64,000 nucleotides of DNA from JAKJEP01 sp964580995. Lineage in GTDB: Bacteria > Planctomycetota > Phycisphaerae > Sedimentisphaerales > SM23-30. The stretch lies in the NCBI GenBank assembly GCA_964580995.1, contig CAZOMV010000014.1, positions 3,770-67,769 of the forward strand, in the 5' to 3' direction. Below are positions 9,141 to 17,783 of the stretch, one piece after another; within the stretch, counting starts at the first letter, position 1, and each line of letters opens with the position of its first letter. Below the pieces are notes generated by a model. It made no database searches. It saw only the letters and a program-made list of their open reading frames with translations, and had not been told where the DNA came from. Made by a program: the position numbers and the translations under genes.

Positions 9141-9219
9141 CCAAAAGTCGATATTAACTTCCAAAAACGGCTCTGGCTCCCCCATAACAAGGGGACGACG
9201 AGTTTTTGACGCTGGCGTC
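9141..9219. repeat. 79-bp dispersed repeat, copy 1
   Basis: This segment matches 50813-50891 at 74 of 79 positions in the same orientation with no gaps. It begins CCAAAAGTCGAT and ends GACGCTGGCGTC. Within it TCCCC and GGGGA can pair, and the ends CAAAAG/CTTTTG (copy 2) can pair, so it could fold as a nested hairpin. It lies in the otherwise featureless gap 8951-9442, which also holds a GGGCTT/AAGCCC hairpin at 9023-9041. Confidence 0.8.
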
Positions 9220-9363
9220 TTCTTTCGCCCGATTTTCGGTGCCCGGTATCCTCTGGAAAACGCCCGGATCCCATCTGGGGGTACATATAATAAGGGACCT
9301 ACAAAAAGGTGTCGTATCTAACTGCTTTGTTACCAAATTATTACGATTTAATCAATTTTTTCT

Positions 9364-9392
9364 TCATTCTTTATCCATTGGTAAACTATAAT
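9364..9392 (+). promoter_or_regulatory. Probable promoter for the FmdB-type gene
   Basis: A perfect TATAAT at 9387-9392 is preceded 17 bp upstream by the weak hexamer TTCATT (9364-9369). The expected start is near 9399, about 44 nt before the ATG. Confidence 0.4.
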
Positions 9393-9442
9393 ACGGATAG
9401 GTCGAAAAATAGACATGGTTTAAGGTGATAAGGAATTGGTAT

Positions 9443-9679
9443 ATGCCGATTTACGAATTTGTATGTGAAAAGTGCGGAACCCGTTTTGAGCATTTGACTG
9501 CGAGCATGAGCGACCAAACCGCACCGCCGTGCCCTTCCTGCCGGGGTAAAACCCGCCGGCAGGTCAGCGTATTCTCAGCCCATGCCAATAAAGGGGCCGG
9601 GGCCTGCGGCATTCCCGAAAATGCCTGCCAGATCAATCCCGGCGGCTGCTGCGGCGGCAGTTGCCCCCATTCGCATTAA
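9443..9679 (+). CDS. FmdB-family zinc ribbon protein
   Basis: A 78-residue protein beginning MPIYEFVCEKCG, the standard opening of the FmdB/CxxC regulatory zinc ribbon. Two CxxC pairs (CEKC and CPSC, residues about 9-12 and 32-35) form the ribbon, followed by a short variable tail ending in GGCCGGSCPHSH. The tail's Cys-x-His cluster could bind another metal. The ATG at 9443 is chosen over one 18 nt upstream because family members start at MPxYEY and AAGGA lies at a suitable distance. Its function in this lineage is not known; it stands alone. Confidence 0.9.
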   Translation: MPIYEFVCEKCGTRFEHLTASMSDQTAPPCPSCRGKTRRQVSVFSAHANKGAGACGIPENACQINPGGCCGGSCPHSH

Positions 9680-9707
9680 TGGCCGGCTCCTTTCCGGGCA
9701 GGCGTAT

Positions 9708-11048
9708 TTATCGGCTCATCAGCCAGTGTTCCGCCAGACGGGCCACATCCGCCAGGTCCACGTCGCCATCCCCGTCGGTATCGCCCGGCAGCGGGGCCAC
9801 ATCAATAGAGACCATGGTCGTCGAGTCTGCAATCGCCTCGGCATACTCGGTTGGGACCGTCGCCTCGGCCTCGTTGATTAGCAGCATATTTACCCCATAA
9901 GGAACATTATATTCCAGGCCGCCGTTAGGAAGCTCCGCCAGGTCTAAGATCTCTTCGTTTTTGCCGAAATAGGTGTTATTACATCCTTCCGCCTGCAGAA
10001 CCCACACTCCTTTTTGTTCGAGCGGATCCATTTGTACAATCAGAAGCTGGGCCATGCTCCAGCCGCGGGCCTGGCCCTCCATATCCGATCCGAATACGGA
10101 ATAATCATGGCTGAACGTCATCCGAAAGGTATCGGACGGAATCGGCCCGCTGCCTTCCGGGCCATAGAGAGTGAATGCAAAATTGTAAAAGGATGATACC
10201 TTGCTGATCCCAAAGACCGGCGAATCGGGCCATTCCACATCGAAGCGGGCCGTGTTGCGCACCTGCCGGATACCCGCGGCGCCCGTGGCCTGGGCCAGAA
10301 CCTGACAGGAAAACTGCTCCGGATATTTCTGGTCAATCGAAAGATAAATGGGATCCGTGCCGCTGGAGTTGTTATTGGTTTGGTGCATGATTTCATAGAA
10401 CTCTTCCGGATTTTCCTCCACGCATTGATAGGCGACAAAGTTCGGTTCGACATAGAACTGCTGCTGATTCAGATCATAGAGCACCCCATAGGCAAGAACC
10501 TGGGCGGAGCCGGATTCCGGCGTCACGCCGTTGTATGACTGGATGGGGCCATTCACCCAATAGGCCGCATCGGACCGCCAGGAAAAATAATCAGGGGATC
10601 CGATCTGACTTTTCTCGATGGTTATCTTGACCAGGTTGTCCGCCACCTGCACGGTTCCCAGACCTCCGCCGCTCATCGCACCCACCACATCCACAAAGCC
10701 GCCTGCCCAGTCGGGATTATTTGAGACCACCACCCGTACATTGAAATCATTGCCGGCCCAGCTCTGGCCGGTATTGGGATTGTTATCCGCATCCACCAGC
10801 CAGATGTAGGTCATCCCCGTGTTAGGATCCGGAAAATCATCCGGGTTCGGGACATTGCCGCGCAGTTCCAGGACGAAGGTCAGGGAACTGCCCTCCTTTT
10901 CCACCCAGGCGGAGGTGAGATCCACAAAGGCATCCACGCCCGGCTGCTCCGGATCGCTAAGCTGCCCGATGATTTCACCGCCGAAAGAGACCACGGAACC
11001 AAACAGCACCAAAGACACAAGCACCCAAAAAGAGAATAACGGTTTCAT
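9708..11048 (-). CDS. Secreted protein of unknown function with dockerin-like tail
   Basis: A 446-residue protein with a signal peptide (FSFWVLVSLVLFGSVVSFGG). Residues about 25-185 resemble the exported beta-sandwich regions of planctomycete surface proteins (TYIWLVDADNNPNTGQ, FNVRVVVSN), and the middle part is also strand-rich. I cannot assign a family. The C-terminus is one calcium-binding-loop repeat, GDTDGDGDVDLADVARLAEHW, as in dockerin type I, but it lacks the paired cysteines seen in most other tails in this window. AAGGAAGG precedes the ATG. It converges on the FmdB-type gene. Confidence 0.75.
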   Translation of the reverse strand: MKPLFSFWVLVSLVLFGSVVSFGGEIIGQLSDPEQPGVDAFVDLTSAWVEKEGSSLTFVLELRGNVPNPDDFPDPNTGMTYIWLVDADNNPNTGQSWAGNDFNVRVVVSNNPDWAGGFVDVVGAMSGGGLGTVQVADNLVKITIEKSQIGSPDYFSWRSDAAYWVNGPIQSYNGVTPESGSAQVLAYGVLYDLNQQQFYVEPNFVAYQCVEENPEEFYEIMHQTNNNSSGTDPIYLSIDQKYPEQFSCQVLAQATGAAGIRQVRNTARFDVEWPDSPVFGISKVSSFYNFAFTLYGPEGSGPIPSDTFRMTFSHDYSVFGSDMEGQARGWSMAQLLIVQMDPLEQKGVWVLQAEGCNNTYFGKNEEILDLAELPNGGLEYNVPYGVNMLLINEAEATVPTEYAEAIADSTTMVSIDVAPLPGDTDGDGDVDLADVARLAEHWLMSR

Positions 11049-11101
11049 ATCTTCCTTCCTTTTCTTTCAGTCACTTCTCCCATAAAGGGATGTTAATACT
11101 T

Positions 11102-11130
11102 ATTTTACCGCAAATTCACCGGATGGTTAA
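11102..11130 (-). promoter_or_regulatory. Possible promoter for the secreted protein gene
   Basis: On the minus strand TTAACC (11130-11125) and TAAAAT (11107-11102) are 17 bp apart, 54 nt before the start codon. Matches are four and five of six. Confidence 0.35.
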
Positions 11131-11248
11131 GCCATTCTGGATGAAGAGAACTGCGGATATGTGAAGATATTCTACTGGAAAATAGCTGTTTTGGCAAGAA
11201 AAATCTGCCCATTTTCACCTGAACTGGCGGCAAGATCCTCCAGGAAAA

Positions 11249-12355
11249 TTAGTCCAGATACCCCTCCATCAGGACATCGTTCTCGAAAACCCGAATCTGC
11301 ACATCGGCCAGTGGATCCAGGGAGCGGGAAAGATCAAGCCCTGGTACATCAGGGTGATCGCCGATAATGACAGGGGCAATATAGGTCATGATTTGATCGG
11401 CCAGTTTTTCCCGCAGGAAGCCGCCCAGCACGGTGGGGCCGCCTTCGACCAGGAGGTCGGTGATCCCGCGCCGGCCCAGGTTGTCCAGCACCGCCGGCAG
11501 GCTGATTCGTCCCTCTTTTTCCGGCATTTCCACCACCTCGCAGCCCTGATCGACCAGCGTCCAGACCTTGTCCCGCTGATGGTGAACCTCGGTGGCTAGG
11601 GCATAGACGATGACCGGCTGCTGGCGGGCGGTGCGAACCAGTTGGCAGGCGGGCGGGATCCGCAGGTGGCTGTCGAGGATGGCCCGGATAGGCTGGGGTC
11701 TGGCTCGGGCCAGGCGCACGTTCAGCATCGGGTCGTCTGCCAGAACGGTTCCGATCCCCACCAGGACCGCTCCGCATTGGCTGCGGATTTGGTGGACATG
11801 GGCACGGGATTTTTCATTGGTGAGCCAGCGATTTTCAGAGCCGGCGGGCCAGGCGAGTTTGCCGTCGATGCTTTCCGCCCATTTCAGGATCACCTGCGGT
11901 CGGCCGGTTTTTTGGTGCTTGAAAAAGCCGGCGTTGAGCCGCCGGGCCTGGTGTTCACAGCAGCCGGTGATTACCCGGACACCGTGCTGCCGGAGCTGGT
12001 CAGCGCCTTTCCCGTCCACCAGGGCACAGTCGTCCAGGGTGGCGATTTCCACCGCCGCGATGCGGGCCTTTAGTATGGCCTCGGTGCAGGGTGGGGTTTT
12101 CCCATAATGGCAGCAGGGTTCGAGGGTGACAAAGAGGGTGGAGCCGGCTGGATCGTAACCATTTTTCAGGCAGTTGGTTATGGCGTTCACTTCCGCATGG
12201 GCCTGGCCGAATTTCTTATGCCAGCCCTTACCGATTACCTTGCCATCTTTCACGAGAACCGCCCCGACCAGCGGATTGGGGGCGACGAAACCGGCGCCTT
12301 TCCGCGCCAGCCGCAGGGCCTGCTGCATGAATCTCTCTCGTTCTTTATCTTCCAT
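11249..12355 (-). CDS. ribD: Bifunctional riboflavin biosynthesis deaminase/reductase RibD
   Basis: A 368-residue cytoplasmic enzyme that deaminates the pyrimidine product of GTP cyclohydrolase II and then reduces its ribosyl group with NADPH. The N-terminal deaminase has NPLVGAVLV, the zinc/catalytic HAE (residues 53-55) and PCCHYGKTPPC (80-90). The reductase domain (about 145-368) has KWAESIDGKLA, VGIGTVLADDPMLNVR and LLVEGGPTVLGGF. The ATG at 12355 is preferred over 12373 because AAAGG lies 5 nt before it. No other rib gene is adjacent. Confidence 0.95.
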   Translation of the reverse strand: MEDKERERFMQQALRLARKGAGFVAPNPLVGAVLVKDGKVIGKGWHKKFGQAHAEVNAITNCLKNGYDPAGSTLFVTLEPCCHYGKTPPCTEAILKARIAAVEIATLDDCALVDGKGADQLRQHGVRVITGCCEHQARRLNAGFFKHQKTGRPQVILKWAESIDGKLAWPAGSENRWLTNEKSRAHVHQIRSQCGAVLVGIGTVLADDPMLNVRLARARPQPIRAILDSHLRIPPACQLVRTARQQPVIVYALATEVHHQRDKVWTLVDQGCEVVEMPEKEGRISLPAVLDNLGRRGITDLLVEGGPTVLGGFLREKLADQIMTYIAPVIIGDHPDVPGLDLSRSLDPLADVQIRVFENDVLMEGYLD

Positions 12356-12561
12356 GATGCCTTTGCTGGTCATTTCTGGATTGTATGGGCCCGCAGGAAC
12401 TTTTCAATGAAAATAAAATCCGTTTGGGTGGCCGGAAGAAGTGGAAAATCGGTGAGAATTTAAAATAGGGACATGAATAAGGGAGGCAGGAGAGGGATAG
12501 GATAACGGGCCGCATTATGTAAAACAATTTTCCTTCTGTCGGAGGAATGGCAGCCATGCGG

Positions 12562-12645
12562 ACACACACACACACACATCCTCTCCTGCCCCCAAGCTGG
12601 CGATAACAACTACCACGCTCGCCACGATACGAATATCGTACACCA
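12562..12645. repeat. CA microsatellite and adjacent hairpin
   Basis: An uninterrupted CA/AC run covers 12562-12578. After it, ACGATA-CGAA-TATCGT (12624-12639) forms a 6-bp stem with a CGAA tetraloop, with CGCT/AGCG able to pair outside it. It lies between ribD and the protease gene, where no gene was seen. Confidence 0.5.
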
Positions 12646-12684
12646 GCGAAACTTCCTTAGCCCAGGAGCACTTCTGCCCAGGGC

Positions 12685-14295
12685 TTACCTGGGTTCAACC
12701 AGGGTGCATTGGAGCCATGCTTCGGCAAAATAGGCAAAATCTTCCAGGTTCACGCAGCAATCGTGGTTGAAGTCCTGGGGCAGAAATTCCGTGCAGAGCG
12801 GCGGTTTCAACTCGCCGAGATAATTTTCGCCTTGCGGATAGGGCAGTCGTCCGTCCCAGTCCAGGGCGATCACGATACCTCCCGCCTGATCCAGCGGGAT
12901 CATATCCGGCATGCGGGTTATCCACCGATTAAATTGCCAGAGGTCCCCGGCTTCGAGATAGCCGTAGCTGTGGCCAAACCGTAGGTTGCCCACGTAATAC
13001 CCCATGGGTTCCACCGTTGCCAATTTGAACTCATGTTGTTCGGGATTTTCCATGAAATCATATTCATGCAGTAGGCGATATTCCCCCACGACCGTAGGTC
13101 CGGCTGGATCTTTCGGATCGATCAGGTCAAAGCTGCCCACGACATAGCCGCCGGTCATGTTCGGTTGCTCACGGACCACGGGAGTGAAAATCTCCCACCG
13201 GAACCAGGGGAATGGTTTAAAGATCGAAGGATAGGTAAAATATACGTCCCGATAGGTGATGGCATTCCAGTGGGGCACGACGAACTCCGTGGTGATGGTT
13301 ACCCAGGTGCAATAGGGGACTTGATTATCCTTAAGGTCCCAGTCCACCTTGAGTTCCCGGGGAGGTGTGGCATTTTCTTCGATCTTCGGTTCGTTCCCCG
13401 TCGCCCAGTCGATGGTGGTCTTGTAACTGAGGATATCCACGTCCGTTCCCACTCGGTAATGCAGATCCGTTGCATTCACTTCCGGATTGTGCTGATGAAT
13501 CCGGTAGCTGCCCACCACTTTCTGGGTCAAGGTGTGGTCTCCGGGATTATCCGTCGGACACAGAGTAACGATGTGCTTGAGGAAAGGATGGTTGGTGCTG
13601 TAATTCATGTACCATCCATTTCCCTCATCGAACCCTGCCGGATTGGGATTGGTGTATAGGTCATAGGTATAGGTCTGGACATCCCCGCCCGTGTCCCGAT
13701 CGGAATCGACGACGATAACCGCCGAGGGATTGCCCGTCAGATTGGCCTCCCCGCCGCTGTCGCCCCAGCAGGTGATGGCATGGCCTCCCGATGCACTTCC
13801 GCCGCTGCTGGTCCGCGGCCAACTGATACTCAGGCCCAGAAACTCACACCGGCGCAGCTCGTTGCCGATGTAGCGTGCCCCATTGCTGTTGGCCCAGGGG
13901 ACCCTGGTCTTGTTCCCATAGACCGTGACGATATCATACGGATTGGCGGCCCAGGTGTTGTTGGCGGATGCCAGCCACCAGGTGAGGGCCGTATCCGTCC
14001 ATCCGCCGCTGCCGGTACCGTAATGGGCCACCAGGTCGTTATAAATATCATCCGCCCGCTCCTGTACGGTTTTCCCGTTTCCATACCCGGCCCCGGCCAG
14101 CATATTGGCCGCGGTGGCCAGCCAGCACGTGGGAGTTCCGGTATCACCGTGGGCCGCCTTATCCACATCCGGAGGCGGATCCATCTTGAGCCAGTCAGCC
14201 CAGGCATTGCCGGCACTAAAGGCCAATGCCCACGCCAGTATCAGGAAAACACCGATTCTGGCCCCCACAAGTCCAAGTTTTGCCCTCTTTCTCAT
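12685..14295 (-). CDS. Secreted IdeS/Mac-like cysteine endopeptidase with dockerin-like tail
   Basis: About 536 residues. A signal peptide ends near residue 33. The domain at about 50-215 has TPTCWLATAANMLA (Cys57), GGHAITCWGD (His172) and VIVVDSD (Asp197), the same order and local sequence as the Cys, His and Asp of the IdeS/Mac (peptidase C66) family, whose known members cut immunoglobulin G. A beta-rich region of about 270 residues follows, then the tail QDFNHDCCVNLEDFAYFAEAW. AGGAGG lies 8 nt before this ATG, so the longer upstream ORF is not used. A host-antibody role is not implied; the natural substrate is unknown. Confidence 0.75.
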   Translation of the reverse strand: MRKRAKLGLVGARIGVFLILAWALAFSAGNAWADWLKMDPPPDVDKAAHGDTGTPTCWLATAANMLAGAGYGNGKTVQERADDIYNDLVAHYGTGSGGWTDTALTWWLASANNTWAANPYDIVTVYGNKTRVPWANSNGARYIGNELRRCEFLGLSISWPRTSSGGSASGGHAITCWGDSGGEANLTGNPSAVIVVDSDRDTGGDVQTYTYDLYTNPNPAGFDEGNGWYMNYSTNHPFLKHIVTLCPTDNPGDHTLTQKVVGSYRIHQHNPEVNATDLHYRVGTDVDILSYKTTIDWATGNEPKIEENATPPRELKVDWDLKDNQVPYCTWVTITTEFVVPHWNAITYRDVYFTYPSIFKPFPWFRWEIFTPVVREQPNMTGGYVVGSFDLIDPKDPAGPTVVGEYRLLHEYDFMENPEQHEFKLATVEPMGYYVGNLRFGHSYGYLEAGDLWQFNRWITRMPDMIPLDQAGGIVIALDWDGRLPYPQGENYLGELKPPLCTEFLPQDFNHDCCVNLEDFAYFAEAWLQCTLVEPR

Positions 14296-14424
14296 GGCAA
14301 GACCTCCTTTCAACAAAAGATCTACTCCCCGCATTAACAATAACTTAGAAAAACAACTTACTTTTCTGGTTCGGATTTGCAAAACTTCAGTTACAATATA
14401 GATCTGCTCTCGATAGATATAGGA

Positions 14425-14453
14425 ATTATACCCCACGGGGCAGGATAAGGCAA
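14425..14453 (-). promoter_or_regulatory. Sigma70-type promoter for the IdeS-like protease gene
   Basis: On the minus strand TTGCCT (14453-14448) and TATAAT (14430-14425) are 17 bp apart. A leader of about 120 nt separates it from the start at 14295. The promoter lies within the spurious N-terminal extension of that ORF, confirming the shorter start. Confidence 0.6.
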
Positions 14454-14594
14454 CTCCAAAAATCCTCCCGTAAAGGTTTTTGGGGGAAAGTCGGCCTCTC
14501 AACACAGCGACTGCACAGGACCTTTTTCCCCCTAATATCAGGCAGCCATAACAACCGCCGCTATTACGAAAATCTCCTCGCCGGCCCCATGCAT

Positions 14595-14623
14595 TTGACT
14601 CATGACGGTTTAACCATTGCTAT
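14595..14623 (+). promoter_or_regulatory. Weak promoter candidate for the GLUG-repeat protein
   Basis: TTGACT (14595-14600), 17 bp, then TGCTAT (14618-14623). The upstream hexamer is good and the downstream one poor. It would give a leader of about 130 nt. Confidence 0.3.
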
Positions 14624-14760
14624 GGAACAAAGGAAGTACGTTTTTTTATCATTGCGGTAGCTCCTGTTTTTTCTTGCTTTTTCCCATTATTTCTGTCATA
14701 CTACTTTTTTATGAATTTATACATGAATGCTCGGTTATTGCCCAAAGGCAGGAGGTTATT

Positions 14761-16086
14761 ATGGCGATCCGAAGGGCTATTTTTGTATTGACTCTGAGTA
14801 CTTTTTTTCTTACTCCGCTTTACTCTGGTATATATAGCGGCGGCGGGGACGGCAGCCCGGAAAATCCGTTTCAACTGGCCACCGTCACGGACCTGGTGAA
14901 CCTGTCCACAGCATCCGCCGACTGGGGCAGTTGTTTTATTCTGGCCAACGATATCCATATCATGACGGCCGCTTTTAACCAGGCGGTAATCGCCCCCGAT
15001 ACGAATAATACCAACATGAGTTTTGAAGGCACCGCCTTTACCGGCAGCTTCGACGGTCGTGGCTTTAAAATCGTGAACCTGACCATCCATACCCTGAATG
15101 CGGGGAATGACTATCTGGGCCTCTTCGGATCAATCAGCGCCGGCGCGGTGGTCGAAAATCTCACCCTTGAAAATGTCAATATTACCGGGGGGCAGGATTC
15201 CTTTTATCTCGGCGGTCTGGCGGGCATAAACGCCGGTACCATCCGAAACTGCCATGTTGTCGGCGTTATCACCTGCAGGGGCGATCATACCATGTGTGCC
15301 GGCGGCTTAGTCGGCAGTAACAGCTCAAACATTGAGGCATGTTTTGCCCTTGTCAATTTGACGCTCCAGGATGATTCCTACGGAATCGGCGGCCTGGTGG
15401 GAGAAAACATCAGCACCAGCGCCACGATAAAAAAATGCTTTGCGACCGGAAATGTTACCGTCTGGACGTATTCCTATTATATCGGCGGGTTGGTCGGTGA
15501 TAATTTTTGGGGGAATATCTATAATAGTTACGCCACCGGCAACGTTTCAGGTCCCTATTATTATCTGCGGCAGGCCGGCGGCCTGGCCGGCAGAAACCGC
15601 CTGGGCATCATACAAAATAGCTTTTCTACCGGGCAGGTGGATGCCGATTATTCTACCGAGGTCGGCGGCTTTATAGGCTATGCCAGCGGTGGCACCGTCA
15701 GCAACTGTTTCTGGGATAAGGATACCTCCCAACAGAGTGGCAGTGCCGGCAGCGTTGGGGTAGTCGGCAAAACCACAATCGAGATGAAAACCCAGGCGAC
15801 CTTTACGGATGCGGGCTGGGATTTTCTGGGTGAAACCGACAACGGATTGGCTGACCTCTGGCGCATGTGCACCGATTTGGTCGATTACCCCCAGCTAAGC
15901 TGGGTTCTGGCTCAAAACGGCGATTTGGATTGCCCCGATGGCGTAGCTCTGGAAGACCTGATATATCTGGCTGACCGCTGGCTGGCTGCCGATGCCTCCT
16001 TAGCCGGCACTGCCGACATCAACGCCGACCAGACCGTTGACCTGGCCGATTTCGCGATATTGGCAGAGGAATGGCTGAGCCAATAA
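14761..16086 (+). CDS. Secreted GLUG-motif beta-helix protein with paired dockerin repeats
   Basis: A 441-residue protein. After a signal peptide (FVLTLSTFFLTPLYSG) it has at least five GLUG-type repeats between residues about 130 and 320: a Gly-Gly-Leu-x-Gly turn followed by N/Y-x-x-A/S-T-G, for example GGLVGENISTSATIKKC and GGLAGRNRLGIIQNSFSTG. These build a right-handed beta-helix typical of adhesins and polysaccharide-binding surface proteins. The C-terminus has two EF-hand-like repeats (DGVALEDLIYLADRW and INADQTVDLADFAILAEEW), making it the only complete type-I dockerin-like pair in the window. AGGAGG lies just upstream of the ATG. Confidence 0.85.
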   Translation: MAIRRAIFVLTLSTFFLTPLYSGIYSGGGDGSPENPFQLATVTDLVNLSTASADWGSCFILANDIHIMTAAFNQAVIAPDTNNTNMSFEGTAFTGSFDGRGFKIVNLTIHTLNAGNDYLGLFGSISAGAVVENLTLENVNITGGQDSFYLGGLAGINAGTIRNCHVVGVITCRGDHTMCAGGLVGSNSSNIEACFALVNLTLQDDSYGIGGLVGENISTSATIKKCFATGNVTVWTYSYYIGGLVGDNFWGNIYNSYATGNVSGPYYYLRQAGGLAGRNRLGIIQNSFSTGQVDADYSTEVGGFIGYASGGTVSNCFWDKDTSQQSGSAGSVGVVGKTTIEMKTQATFTDAGWDFLGETDNGLADLWRMCTDLVDYPQLSWVLAQNGDLDCPDGVALEDLIYLADRWLAADASLAGTADINADQTVDLADFAILAEEWLSQ

Positions 16087-16169
16087 TCCGGATGAATCGA
16101 CCGGTTGAATATGGGAAGGGGAAATCGATTGGGTAAAACGCCCGCGGCGCAAGGGGGTGCAGTCCGAGG

Positions 16170-16190
16170 GTCGGCAACTGTGTTGCCGAC
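16170..16190. repeat. Hairpin in the intergenic region after the GLUG gene
   Basis: GTCGGCAA-CTGTG-TTGCCGAC is a perfect 8-bp stem with a 5-nt loop and no T tract. It is the only structure seen in the 356-bp gap 16087-16442 and resembles the short dispersed inverted repeats common between planctomycete genes. Confidence 0.5.
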
Positions 16191-16442
16191 GCGAAAAATG
16201 GAAGAACACCTCCCCACCTGCGGCGGGAAGGTGCCACCCGGAACAGGAAAATGGTGAGCAGAACTTAGCCTTTGAATGGCCAATGAGCGTGAAAATGATA
16301 AACAGGGATGATATAATAGGACGGCTTGGGCGATTCCGGGGATGTGCGAATTGTGTAACTTATGAGGCTGAAAAATGCTCCTTGGTCCCAGATTCGCATT
16401 TTGGTAATTTGATTTTGCGCACTATATAAGGTGTTTCTGAAG

Positions 16443-17216
16443 ATGATTAAGGCCATACGAATACTTACTATTGTGTCGATAATTACTGGTATTGGCGCGG
16501 TGGTTATTTTAGAGAAATATCTCAAATTGGAAGACGATTTTGTTTTCCGGTTTATTCGTTATGCCGATGTTGTTTTTAAACTATTTATCGCAATTTCTGT
16601 GCTGTCAGTAGTGACTTCCATTGTGATGATTGGTTATCAGCCCCAGAAGTTTTGGAAAAAGTTTTTTACAATTGCATTTTTAATTGGATTTGTAGTTATT
16701 CTCCTGCCTACCCTGTTTGTCTTGTACAGTTCCAACGTTTTTGTGGCGAAAAGAGCACGGGCGCAACATGAAATGATTTGTCATATCGGTGGCCACCTAT
16801 TGGAATATGCGAAGAACCACAATAACAGACTGCCGGAAGCAGATGACTGGTGTAATATATTAATAAAATATAGTGGCGATGTGGCGTATAGCCGAAATGC
16901 CGCTTATAGGTGTGATACGGCTTTTAACCGGAATGTGGGCGGGTGGGAAGTCGCGAGGATACCCAGTGATACTGTTTTAATATTTAATGCATATGGGGAC
17001 TGGAACCTCACTGGCGGTTCCGAACTCTTGCAGGCGCAGGGAGAACAATTTAATCCTGCCTATATCTATTTTATTGATGGTACAACGGGTTTGTATTATT
17101 TTACCAAAGAAGATATATGCATTAATTATAAGTATGGCAGAAAACAGGTTAAGCCGTTTGGCTGGGGGCTACAAGAAAAAGCTGAGCCGGTTGGGAAAAC
17201 GGGTGCGGATCATTAA
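16443..17216 (+). CDS. Three-helix membrane protein with prepilin-like C-terminal domain
   Basis: A 257-residue protein. Three hydrophobic segments (about residues 5-24, 40-62 and 73-96) are followed by a soluble C-terminal half. That half has the pattern of the C-terminal domain of planctomycete prepilin-like (DUF1559-type) proteins: a start helix HIGGHLLEYAKNHNNRLPEA, then DWCNILI, a cysteine-containing stretch and a late D-G (FIDGTTGLYYF). There is no prepilin leader. The family match is by eye and tentative. The ATG at 16443 follows AAGGTG. A second membrane protein gene follows 22 nt downstream. Confidence 0.65.
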   Translation: MIKAIRILTIVSIITGIGAVVILEKYLKLEDDFVFRFIRYADVVFKLFIAISVLSVVTSIVMIGYQPQKFWKKFFTIAFLIGFVVILLPTLFVLYSSNVFVAKRARAQHEMICHIGGHLLEYAKNHNNRLPEADDWCNILIKYSGDVAYSRNAAYRCDTAFNRNVGGWEVARIPSDTVLIFNAYGDWNLTGGSELLQAQGEQFNPAYIYFIDGTTGLYYFTKEDICINYKYGRKQVKPFGWGLQEKAEPVGKTGADH

Positions 17217-17238
17217 GAGCGAGGTATGGGAATGTAAG

Positions 17239-17592
17239 ATGAAGAGGCAAGAGGAAGAGATACTGGCGGAATGGGAGAAGCCGCGGGAGATGCGGAAACG
17301 GGAGGCGGGGGAGCTGTTTCGGCGTTCAGCGCGGAGTATGCCTATTATTGTGGGGGTGTGTATAATCGCGTGGGCGGCGCTGGTATGGTATCTCCGCTGG
17401 AAATTTTCCTTTACAGAGGAGGAGATAGAGTGGGACAAGTTATTATGGGTAGGGATTGGCTGTATTTTGACTGGTTTTTTGATTTTGGGAATTATATTGC
17501 CATTATCGGTATGGGAAACTTCTATATTGTTATGGCCTTTCCTTACAATATGCTTGGTACGCTACTTATGGCTCTTTTTGCCGCCATTATGA
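17239..17592 (+). CDS. Small membrane protein of unknown function
   Basis: A 117-residue protein: a highly charged N-terminus (KRQEEEILAEWEKPREMRK) followed by three hydrophobic segments at about 33-52, 71-95 and 97-115. No family recognised. This frame is preferred over a competing ORF at 17271-17606 because its charge and hydrophobicity pattern is protein-like and it follows the upstream membrane protein gene closely. It may function with that protein. Confidence 0.55.
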   Translation: MKRQEEEILAEWEKPREMRKREAGELFRRSARSMPIIVGVCIIAWAALVWYLRWKFSFTEEEIEWDKLLWVGIGCILTGFLILGIILPLSVWETSILLWPFLTICLVRYLWLFLPPL

Positions 17593-17618
17593 GTATTGGC
17601 AAGTAATGAGAAATTCCG

Positions 17619-17762
17619 ATGAGTAAATTTTATCCGGATTTTGTTTGTATGCTGGAGGATGGGCGGTATTGGGGATATGGTATGAGAACGGAGAAAGAGA
17701 AGATGGATTGGTGTTTGACAGAGGGAAAGATGTGGGGTATGCTAACTCCTTTGGAAAAATGA
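17619..17762 (+). CDS. Possible 47-residue ORF
   Basis: ATG at 17619 opens a 47-codon frame (MSKFYPDFVCMLEDGRYW...) ending at TGA 17760-17762, just before gltX. It is rich in Trp, Tyr and Met, and has no clear ribosome site. It could be a small protein or the eroded remainder of a longer gene. Confidence 0.25.
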   Translation: MSKFYPDFVCMLEDGRYWGYGMRTEKEKMDWCLTEGKMWGMLTPLEK

Positions 17763-17783
17763 ATGGCAATGGAGTTATAAGAT

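Noticed and set aside
16087..16442. A possible riboswitch before the three-helix membrane protein
   Set aside because: GC-rich stems are present but no conserved riboswitch core (cobalamin, TPP, cyclic di-GMP) could be matched.
17271..17606. A 111-codon plus-strand ORF overlapping the small membrane protein gene
   Set aside because: The competing frame has a better start context, a charged N-terminus and three regular hydrophobic segments; this one opens with a Gly-rich stretch of no recognisable kind.
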